Part shown: positions 47,817-57,854 of the stretch, one piece after another
Numbering within the stretch: the stretch's first letter is position 1
Layout: every line of letters begins with the position of its first letter
Assembly: GCA_963920765.1 (NCBI GenBank)
Contig: OY987243.1
Location: 30,007,060 to 30,071,059 of the forward strand
DNA: 64,000 nucleotides
Source: Ulota crispa
Taxonomy: Eukaryota > Streptophyta > Bryopsida > Orthotrichales > Orthotrichaceae
Reading direction: 5' to 3'
Notes under the pieces: model-generated
Told to the model about the DNA's origin: nothing
The model's database searches: none
The model's input: only the letters and a program-made list of their open reading frames with translations
Translations under genes and position numbers: made by a program

Positions 47817-48469
47817 TTAACCCCTAAATGCCCAAGGCCTTTTTTGAGCTTCTAGGAATTTGTTCTAAATTGAACAAAAAGCCAACATTTTGATAAACTG
47901 CATTAATTTTTTTAAATTTTAACCGTACAAATTCAAACTAAATATGTTAAAAATCACATAGGAATAGAAAACACATCAATATCACTTACTGATTGAAAGA
48001 TTATAATGTTTGATCAAGAGGGTGTTAAAACTACAAAAATGACTTCAAGTCTTCCAATCCTCTTTTCACATGTCAAATCTATAATGTTGGTCACCAAAAA
48101 AATACGAGGTTAAAGAACATAACATACATAACTCCAATCTATTTACAACTTTTCAAAAGCTCATTTACAATTTTTTGAAATAAATTTTTAGTATGAATTT
48201 TTCTCCAAAATCTAGTGTATCTGAGGCTCATTTTCACGAGCTCTCAACACAGAAAAAGTCAAGGTTGCAATGGACACCCTTGCACAAAATCTTGTATAGA
48301 AAATTCACAATCAATAATTTTTAGAATTAGATTTTTGATGCTAAAACTAGACTTTGAGAAGAATCATTTGAAAATACTAAATACTAAAAATAACAACTTA
48401 GTTAGGTTTTATTGAACTTCAAAATATTGTCGGCACCAAAATGTGGTGTCTTGGGCATTGAGGGGTTAA
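47817..48469. mobile_element. TTAA-flanked non-autonomous DNA element, E5
   Basis: The cleanest inverted ends of the family. The left end is TTAA then CCCCTAAATGCCCAAG; the right end, read inward, is TTAA then CCCCTCAATGCCCAAG, one mismatch in 16. Length is 653 bp. The interior has no relation I can see to E1-E4 and no transposase frame. Confidence 0.85.
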
Positions 48470-49654
48470 AGGCTGATTTTTTCATATTTGATTACCAGCA
48501 ACTTTCAGTTCAATACAAACGTTCTTTGTATTTAGAAAATGTTGATATTGTGAAAAATCGCTTTTGAAGGCAATGGACTTAAAAAATAATGGAGCAAAGT
48601 TCATCTTCACACAAGAACATTTACATCTTTAACACCTAAAGGACCACACAATTTTTTCACCAAAAACTCTCCAAAACTGCCATTTTTAGAGCATCAACCA
48701 AATTTGAAAACCAATACATTCTTTTATGTGAATGTAGGATCTTGTAGAAGAATATTTTCATAAAATGTGGAAAAAAATTCAAAGTTTTCCACTGCATGGA
48801 TTGGAAGATATAATGGTTTGAATATTCAAAAACATTCCAGTGTGGAAAATCAGGCAGCTACCATTCAAAAGGTGAAACTCCTAAGGAAAAAGGGCAATGT
48901 GGGTGGTGCTTCTCTAAACTCCTTATTCCACCTAAGTAAATTACATGTCAAAAAAGTTTCAAATCATTTGGAATTGTATAACATATGGAAAAAAATTAGT
49001 AAGTAAAAAGATGTAGAGAATGATTTGAAACACTAAATTGTTAAGAATTTAAATATGGAAATGAAAAATGCCAATCCCAACGGTTATAATGTTGTAGTAA
49101 ACAATTCCTATTTTTTGGTTTTGTTTTTTTTCCAAAATATTGAAAATTGAGTAAAATAAATGACTTCAAAGTTTATTTTAGAGTAGGAAATCCACAATTG
49201 CCTGCAAACAAAAACTCCTCATATCTTTCATCTCATTGATAAAAATAAAATGATTCAAAGCTTTCCACATTCACACAAATCTCCTAAACCAATTTCAAAT
49301 TTTAGTTTTTGAAAGAAGCAATTTTTCAAAATCTACCCAAACTACCCGCCAAGTGAAAAAAACAACATATTAGGCCATAACTTTTTACTCATAATTCCAA
49401 ATGCCATGAAATCTAGTGCATATGAAAGATAAACCGTGTTGCCACATTCTATTAAAATTTTAGCCTAAACTACAAAAAGCTCCAATCATAGGTACACTAG
49501 TAGAAAACTCCTTCCAAAACAACAAAAAACCAACAGTTTCTTCTTGATTTGGGCACTTGCCCACGCTAATTAACTAATTTAACAGAATTCTATAAAAAAC
49601 TAAATACGTTCTGTTGATTTGGACACCATTATCTAAATCAACAAAAATTTTGGA

Positions 49655-50300
49655 ATCTTTTGAGGATCTTTTGGGAATTTTTTGTGAATCTTTAAGAATC
49701 TTCAAGAATCTTTTGGGAATCATTGAGAATCTTTTCAAGATTTTTAAGAACATTTAAGAATCTTTTTGAGATTTTAGAATCTTTGAGAATCTTTTAGGAA
49801 TCTTCATAAATCTTTGGTAATCTTTCGGAATCTTTTCAAGTTTTTTTGGAATCTTTGAGAATGTTTGAGAACAATCGAGAATCTTTGAGAATCTTTTAGG
49901 AATCTTTGAGAATCTTTTAGGAAGATTTGAGAATTCTTGAGAATCTTTGAGAACAGTTTAGAATATTTGAGAATCTTTGGAAATGTTCTAGGAATTTTGA
50001 ATTTTTTTGAGAATTTTTGAAAATCTTTATGAATAATCTTGGAATCTTCCTAGAAGCTTTGAGAAGCTTTGAGAATCTTTAAGAATCTTTGGGAATCTTT
50101 GGGAATAATTTGAGAGTCTTTTTTGAAATTCAAAAAATCTTTGAAAATCTCTAAGAATTTTCAAGAACCTTTTTGGAATCTTTGAGAATCTTTTTAAAAT
50201 CTTTATGAAATTTGTTAAAGTACTTCAAAATACTTATAGAAATAGAATCTCTTAGACTAAATTAGAGTCCTTTAGGAATCTTTTTGTAATTCATCAAAAT
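49655..50300. repeat. Decamer-like array 'gaatctttga' inside the CACTA element
   Basis: The words gaatcttt(g/t)a, gaatctttga and agaatctttt recur several dozen times over about 650 bp, with spacing near 10-22 bases. The array is imperfect but unmistakable. No coding sense. Confidence 0.8.
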
Positions 50301-51067
50301 ACTTTAAAATATTTTTAACAAAAAAACTATCACAATAGTTTAGGTTTGTTTTTGAAATCTTTCTAAAATCTTTTTGGACCTCATTAAATTATTTGAAGTT
50401 TAAAAAATAAAAGAAGTTTTCAAAAAAAATAGAATCTTTTAGAAGTTTGAGTGTACATTGATTGGTGTTATTTTATTTACTTTTCACAATTTGGTAAGAT
50501 TTAAAATTAGCAGCCTTTAAAGTCAAGTAAAAACATGACCATAATAACAAAAAAATTAATAGTTTTCTGTTGATCTGGACACTTTTGGACACAACTTCAC
50601 TAATCCAACAAAACTTTATATAAAAAGTACAACATTTTGTTGTTTTAAATACCAAAATTTCTTTACAAACAAATATAAAAGATGCTCTTCAATTTTTTGA
50701 AGAAATCATATATGTCCCTTAAGGATTAAAAGTACCAAAAATATCTTTGTGTTACATGATAACCAAGTGTATAGTTTAATGCAAATTCTTACAAGAAACC
50801 AAAGGTGATTTTTACATTTCAAATAACACAAGGATATATTTAACATTTCAAAAAAGAAGAGTTATTTTATTAATTTTCCAAAATAATAGGAGTATAATTG
50901 ATATTCCTACAAAAAATAAGGACTATTTTTTATGTTTCAAATATTTTTGACGTGAACTTGATATTTTGAAAGACTTAAAGGGTATTTTTAGTATTTTTCC
51001 TTCTATTACTAACCAAATGAATTAAAAAAAACAATCTTATAAAATATTTTTATAAGCTTTAAAAGAT

Positions 51068-51478
51068 GGGAATTGATATGTGTACCACACCCTTCCAATT
51101 ACTATACCAGACCACGAGGTAAATTTTAGATTTCTACCATCAAAAAACTGAATTTGAAAATTTTGAATTTAGATTTGAATTTAGAGACCATGGTATTGTC
51201 TAGAACCATAAAAAAGGTTGCAATTCAACAATACCCAATGAAAAAGTTTAGTTAGGGAGAAAATTGTTAATTTTACTTTTGTTTGTAAAAAAAGATAAGC
51301 TTTTTCATTGGGTGTTGTTGAATTGCAACCTTTTTTATGGTCCTAGACAATATCATGGTTTCTAAGTCCAAATTTGAATTCAAAATTCTCAAACTCAAAT
51401 TTTTGATGGTAGAAATCTAAAATTTACCTCGGGGGTGTGGTACAGTAGTTCAAAGGTGTGGTTCACATATTAATGCCC
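51068..51478. mobile_element. Mutator-like (MULE) MITE nested in the CACTA element
   Basis: A 411-bp foldback with arms of about 190 bp. The left end is GGGAATTGATATGTG; the right end, read inward, is GGGCATTAATATGTG. Flanking 9-mers are ttaaaagat (51059-51067) and ttaaaaaat (51479-51487), the target size of Mutator-like elements. The arms share long near-identical tracts (for example 'ggtaaattttagatttctac'), so it is relatively young. No coding sequence. Confidence 0.85.
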
Positions 51479-51994
51479 TTAAAAAATATCCAAAACTATT
51501 CAAAAGTCTATAGAATTTTGATTTTATAATTGCAAGGTTTTAAATCCGTAACTTTTCACGACTTCATGTTATTTGAAGCTATCAAATTATGGAGGCTATT
51601 TTAACAAAATAAGGTTTTTTTTACAAAAAAACTAGCACTAAATAATAATTATTAATGAATCCAACATTTGCCTGCAACAATCCTTATGAGATTTGTGAAT
51701 TCCAAAAAAAATATATAAACAAAATCAAAAGGATGGAAATAAACAATTTATTTAAAATTTCTAAACACCTTCTCTGATTTTAGCTCATAACTTCTGATAA
51801 AAAGATTGAAATACAAAAAAATTGTTGGAGGTGAAAGTAAAATACATTTACCAACTTTTCTTAGTTCAAAGTTTTTTGAAAAAAAGTCTTTTAATGAGCG
51901 GAAATAGCCTCCAAAGTCTATTGGATTACTAAAGACATGAAAATTTAATGTACAAATAGAATCAAGATACCAATGTGTGCATGTGTATTTGCAC

Positions 51995-52135
51995 ATTCTC
52001 TAGTGGTCTTTGAGAATGTGCTAAAGTTGTGGAGTGTGAAGATAGAGGTGGAGGGTTCAAACCCCACTACCGGCAGCTGCCCGAGAGTTTGGGCAGCTGT
52101 CCGGCGGCCGTGGCAGCTGCCCGTCTCCTAAAAAT
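51995..52135 (+). mobile_element. Possible tRNA-derived SINE with GC-rich body
   Basis: GGTTCAAACCC at about 52054-52064 matches a tRNA B box, and an A-box-like tagtggtctttgag lies about 50 bases upstream. Downstream are three GC-rich repeats of ggcagctgcccg. No clear tail or target duplication is seen, so a chance tRNA-like run remains possible. Confidence 0.35.
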
Positions 52136-52475
52136 TTCACATTTTTGTAAAATAAAAACAAATTCTATGAAAAAAAAATTTTAAATTGAAAAGAAATAGA
52201 ATTGAACAACATAAAATACGTAATAGAAATCAACAACAAATTAATAGAAAACTATAAGTAATCAACAGAAAATCAACAAAAAAGTACCCAAATCAACTTG
52301 ACCAAATTCACAAAAAAAATCAACAGTTTTTGGTTGAAATTCGGTTGATTTTGTGCTGAATTTTCTACTAGTGGTACCTGCCCAAAATTGCTATGTTGCT
52401 AAAAGGGAGTTTGCTCCTTTAGGGGTTAACTAGAATTTGCTCATGTGGCTAAACTGGCTTGCCGATATATTGATG

Positions 52476-53381
52476 TTAATCCTTTGAGGACCATGCAACC
52501 ATATTTTGGTCGCAAGGAGTGGTTTTTGGCTTATAGATTGAAATCACTCAATCATTTGAAATTTAATCTTGACGTACGCATGTGATCACAAGATTTTTGC
52601 ATCCATTTGAAAAAATAACAATGGAATTTGGTATGTGAGTTGACAAATAACGGTGTTTATACAACAAGGCTTCAAAATACGTATCTTTTTTTGTCAAACA
52701 TGGATTAAAGCAACAACACAATACATCAAATATGCAAGAAGAATGTCAAATTTGAATTGCACAATCCTAAAAAATTTCAAACTACTTAAGAAATATGTTT
52801 GTATTGAATCTCTATATGGTAGCAATATAATTGTAGTATTTGAAGATCTACTAAAATGGCATTGTCATTTTATTTTTGAAATTTGTCATCCTACATTTAA
52901 GGCCAATTCTTGATTCTTTTCACCAATTGGAATTTCGACAACAATTATTGAATTTTTTGTAGAACTATTTTAGAGTAGCAAAGAAAGTGGGCTTTTTTAC
53001 CCTTTTTGTCAACTAAGCTACACCTTGTGATTGTTATTTTTGTCTGTTTTGTGTGAAACTAGTCTTGTTGGAAAGGTGGGAAACCCTGCTTTCTAGAAAT
53101 GTAAGGCTCTTTTCAATCAAAGCTTGCATGGAGCATTAGCATTCAAATCCACACAAGCATGAAATACTATAGATATTCCGCATTTGGCTCACTCAATCAC
53201 TATAACATTTCACCTCCAACGATAGATATAGCTGAAATTTTGATGCATTACAACAAACAAGGTGTCCTTTACATTCATACGATTGGATTATTCAAATTGA
53301 GTCCATATTTGATTCAATTGCATATCTAAGCTTATAGCCCTTGTTTTTAGTAGATTTTGTGAAAATGAGCGTGGTCATTAA
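52476..53381. mobile_element. TTAA-flanked non-autonomous DNA element, E2'
   Basis: The left end is TTAA then TCCTTTGAGGACCATGC. It is collinear with E2 to within about ten bases of the right end, where the sequence passes at a TTAA (53378-53381) straight into another left end, CCCCTAAAGGACC. The ~87-codon open frame of E2 is kept here (52653-52913). Confidence 0.75.
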
Positions 53382-55070
53382 CCCCTAAAGGACCAAAGAG
53401 CCCAATATGGCCAAATGGGGTTCTTGGAGGTGTAAAAGTAGACAAAAAAAAGGCATTGCATGCTCAAGTTTTGATCTGCCACTCAAGTTCAAATGGAGCT
53501 AAAAGTTCAACAAAACTTTTGGATTGGCTTGTTGTTCCTCAAAGCCTCTAAATTTTGCACCTAAACACTTGAATTTACTAATATTAATATTGAAACTATT
53601 AGTGGGAGTGTATATAGGCATTGGACATTGCATTGTGGATGGAGGAATTTTGGATGGGATGGGTTGGAAGCCCACACTCCCATGAATAGGGGAGAAGGTT
53701 GGTGATGTGTCACTTTTTTTTCTCTTGATTGGGCAAGATTTTTGTAGCTCTAAAGTAGTGAGCGAGCTAGACCCACTTACTTTCAACGACCATAAGTTTT
53801 GGAATTTTTTCCCATTTGAGGAGATTTTTTTTCCATCAAGTATAGTCTATACTTGTCTTCCTCGACATGGCAACAACTCGACAAACTCAATGTCACAAAC
53901 GGACAAGAGACCCTTTGTCTGTTTAGTAAAGTCAGTTTTAAGGTTGACTTTAAAATAAAGCACATTCTATTTCCAATCTTGGCATATTACAATTTGATTG
54001 TAGTGAAGTATCTAAATTCAATATATACTTGTTAGATTCTACATTTCATATCATATTTAAAGGAGATTTTCAAATTATCTTAGCTTTTAAATGGGGCCTT
54101 TTTAGACAAGATTGTCACTCATACTCAACACTTGTCATATACGACATAAGACATCAGACAGACAACATGATGACTAGACCCCAAAATCTGTCCGACATGA
54201 CAACTCTAATGGCAAGCCTAGATTTTAGACTCAAAATATACATGCTCCAAACTTATGAGCGGCATTAGGTTCATGAGCGGGAATGGGTTTGTCTACCTTA
54301 AGTCAAAAAGTTTTCATCATAAATAAATAGTTTGAAATTTGATGAGGTTTAAAGAGTTTAACCCATCTTAACCCCTAAATCTAGATTTCATCCAATATTT
54401 AGTGGGTATCTGCAACAACTATCTTAGCAATTGCTCAAACTTGTGCAAAGATTGCACATTCTTGTTGCAATTGCCTCCATGTGGCCAATTGTTGTTATGG
54501 TGCTCCCTATTTACTTCCAAAAATCCCTTGAATAGTGTATATTTTCTTGAATTGGACCTTGAGGAATATGCAAAAATATATGACAAGATTGGGACTTTTC
54601 AATAGTCAAGAAAATAATTACCTTTTTGTGCCATTTGTGTCATTGTTGTTGCTATATTATCTTTGATCTTGTTCAAGAAAGCAAGATGTAAGAACTATAT
54701 TTATAGATGTTTTTTGAAAATTTGACTTATTTAGATATAATGTGTTCAAAATTCAGCACTTTCACCAACTATAAGTACAATAGCTACTAGTTCTCATTGG
54801 AAAACCCTAATTCATTGGTTGTGAGTTGTAAACTTGCTATTTAGCACAAGGAATTGAAGCAATGTTTCACATTAACCACTCATAAAAAAGGACATCCTAT
54901 GAAAAATTAACAAAATATGGTTTAAAAAGATGTACAATATTTTTTTGCAAGTATAATGTATTCTCACTTCTCTAAACTTCTTATGAGAAGATGGAGTACA
55001 TTATCTATTGAACACAAACTTAACTTTTTCTCAAAATCAAAATATTAGATAGTAGAATCCTCCCATTTAA
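53378..55070. other. Start of a further TTAA element (E6), then non-coding sequence
   Basis: TTAA then CCCCTAAAGGACC at 53378 is a left end in good order, and another left-end-like TTAA plus CCCCTAAAT lies near 54369. No matching right end is found, so the extent is unknown. Open frames here (for example 53707-53958 and 54402-54605) show no recognisable content. Confidence 0.4.
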
Positions 55071-55101
55071 TATATTAATATATAAATATATAAATATATA
55101 A

Positions 55102-55193
<92 letters not shown>
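55071..55193. repeat. (TA)n microsatellite with an AAATATAT segment
   Basis: Four to five AAATATAT units followed by about 80 bases of uninterrupted TA. Tyr-Ile open frames on the minus strand are artefacts of the repeat. Confidence 0.95.
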
Positions 55194-55197
<4 letters not shown>

Positions 55198-56243
55198 CAC
55201 AACTTTTAGAAGTATGCAATCTACCAAGAATGGAAACCCAACTTGGGATTCAATTCCTAACAATATTTTTTTTATTGAACATTGAAGCAAGCATTTTTAC
55301 TTAGGCCTTTGTTTGCCATTGTTCGCCATTTAGAACACAATCAAAATGAGATATAGCATTCAGTTTTAGCCAAAAAAATCAAAAAAATCATGTCGCATTT
55401 GTAGATGAACTTGGATTTCACATCTCTCTCCCACCACCACAATTGAATGCTTGCAAATTACATATCATAACATTCTTGACGGCGTAACCTCTCCCATTTT
55501 TTTTCATTAGAAAGCTAGTTCAATGAAGGTCACATAAATCTCCGTACTTCTTTTTGGTGGGTGTCTTAATCTTTCCTTAGTTTGCTTTGGTTGTGAGTCT
55601 AGATTTGGTTTATCTACTGTGCTGACACTTCAAATATTTTTGGGGTACAAATTGTTACATGCCTTATGTTGAGTAGAAATGAACAATGACAAGAGTGGTG
55701 ACCCAGCTACTATTACTGAAAGTATTTTTTCTCAATCTAAACAAGTTTAACGTCAATATTACAATTGGTAATGGATCACTAGTCCATTTTTGTGCCTCCT
55801 CGATAAATTTAAGAGGAACTCCTTGTCCATGAACTGTCCTCAAAATGATCTCAGTCACACCACCTCCTTCACTCTGGAACCTAGGGTATGGCCGTTGTCA
55901 AGAGCTCACACACAAAACAATTCTTTCTAATCAAGAAGATCAGAGCTTGAGTTGTCCTCTACATCTTGGGTCATATGTAGGGTGAAAATCCCAACACCTA
56001 ATTGTAACACCTAACATCCTCCAACATCATCATTCAATTGTAGCCCAATTTTTCAATAGCAAACACCATGTTAAAGATGGGACACAAAACTCAATAAAGG
56101 TGGATGTTGAAACAGGTAACATTCTCAGGGTTTTGGAGTACAAAATGAGGTAGACAATGCCGTTAAGCAGCTTGACTTCTAGTTTGATATAATTTTATGA
56201 GGCTTGAAGCTCATTTCTTAAACATTGCCATATATTTGACTAA
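55194..56243. other. Non-coding stretch
   Basis: No gene, RNA or element boundary recognised on either strand. Confidence 0.3.
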
Positions 56244-56525
56244 GAGCATCTCCACTAGTCCGGGCTCTTTCAAAGTTTTCCATCTATTTTGACAACCCTC
56301 AAGCCCCTTGATCTCCACCCATGCTCTTCAAAAAGGTGGCCTTGCACTCCAACACGCCCCATAAATAATTAGTTGATCACTTATCAAGGAAAATAAAAGA
56401 TAAAGTTCACTAAACTTAAGATAAATATTGATAGTGTCTTGAAGGGTCCTTGCTAGCTACGATAGGACAAAGTGTCTAAGAGGGTTTTGAGAAGGGCCTC
56501 AACACTTTTCATCCACTCTGAGTTT
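56244..56525. mobile_element. Remnant of the Harbinger-like MITE seen at 5754
   Basis: The left end is GAGCATCTCCACTAG after taa. The interior aligns with 5760-6010 (shared 'cctccaccc', 'tgctcttcaaa', 'gaggggcct/gaagggcct' and 'cacttgtcatcca/cacttttcatcca'). The right end is lost or too diverged to see. Confidence 0.55.
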
Positions 56526-57854
56526 CCAATAATTCAGTACCAACACAATCGACTGCTTTGAAACGGCTCATTAACTTCACGATAAAAAAACAACTCGTAC
56601 TTAATTCTACTAAATGCCATGCTAAGGGAGTTGAATCCTTCCAACTGCTTTCCTAAACGATTGGAGTTGCCAATCAACAGGATTGTTATAAATTTTCCGC
56701 TCCACCACGACGGCCATATTCATAACGTCTCAACTTCATCTGAAGTGATATATCTACCAGGCTGGTCTTGAGAACAGAACAACCATGACCCAAACTTCTA
56801 TAATAGGTAAAACAATCACGATATTTTCGTTGTTCTGCTAACATGTACACAGTACCATGAAATGGACCTTCTGCAAACCAATCACAGAGCTGTTCATTCC
56901 CATCTCCTCCATAAGAAAATTCATGATCTACTTCAGTTATATTGCATCGTGAATGAACACACTCTGATGGTAAACAACACAGGAGTTACTCACATCTCTG
57001 AAAGCAGTTACATCGCCTAACGAAACAAAGAAGTGTACATACTACATCAACACAGTGACCACCGCCTGTCCAGATTAATTCAAAGGAGCTCCAAAGTTGA
57101 CCTTTGATAATGAAGTACAACATCGACTTGGACCACAATTACATGACTAAACAAATGTGACTTCAAACGCACCAAACTGCGCATAACCTCTATATTAGAT
57201 GCCTCCAAAACGCTGTACAAAACCTGTCCTTGCAAAACATGAGTGCATGAATTGGTACAACTGCTTTCAAACTGTTCAACACGTCAGCATATTAAGTAAA
57301 TCACGTCCACATTCGATTTTCCACTGCTGCTCCGCCATTAGTTCAACGCCTCGGTGCCTCCAGATAAACAAGATTTTGAAGTGACACCTTCTCAGCATTA
57401 GACACGTTGTCAATCTGCTGTAGATTTCACGTGAAAAAAGCTAATATGAGCTAGATAAAATAAAGGTTTTCCACATAGCTTGTACGCATAGCCACTTTTC
57501 TATCTAATTAGCTATATAAAATTTGCTACTCGGGTTGAAGTAAATTCACTTACAATATTTTTCCACCACCTTCCCACTTTAGTAAGTAATTGGGTTAATA
57601 GACGAGAATTATAATATAATATATATGCACGCCAAATTATGAGCGACATAGATATGTACTCAGTTTCACACTGAAAAAACATAAAACAACCATGAGTAAG
57701 AAAACCGCACTGCTCCAAAGTTCATACTGACACTAGAACATCGGTTCAAGACTTGAACAAGTTTGACATCAAGAACAGAGGCCAAAATGCTTAATTCAAT
57801 AGTACACAACAAAAGCGGTAAAACTACCTAACAGAGAATGAACTAAACTCCTTG
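56526..57854 (-). other. Downstream flank of the ataxin-2-like gene, probable 3' UTR in part
   Basis: Base composition changes here from AT-rich repeat to a more balanced, unique-looking sequence. The part nearest 57854 should hold the 3' UTR of the minus-strand gene; no definite poly(A) site could be placed. A second short gene cannot be excluded, but no exon is supported. Confidence 0.35.

Larger units (their letters stand above)
49495..52373. mobile_element. CACTA-type DNA transposon derivative, 2.9 kb
   Basis: Begins CACTAGTAGAAAA and ends with the exact complement TTTTCTACTAGTG. The 3-bp duplication is gta (49492-49494 and 52374-52376). Subterminal repeats of the type 'tgttgatttgg' and 'aaatcaaca' cluster near both ends, as in CACTA elements. 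There is no transposase frame, so it is non-autonomous. It contains a decamer array, a Mutator-like MITE and a possible SINE. Confidence 0.88.
48629..52429. mobile_element. TTAA element E1', split by a CACTA element
   Basis: The left end is TTAA then CACCTAAAGGACC; the right end is cTTTAGGGG then TTAA. Removing the CACTA element and one target copy leaves about 919 bp, collinear with E1 (928 bp). At the split, E1 reads 'ccattggtagctgccc' and E1' reads 'tagGTA [element] GTAcctgccc', a clean empty-site comparison. Confidence 0.85.

Noticed and set aside
55020-55290. Minus-strand frames rich in Tyr-Ile
   Set aside because: They are translations of the (TA)n microsatellite.
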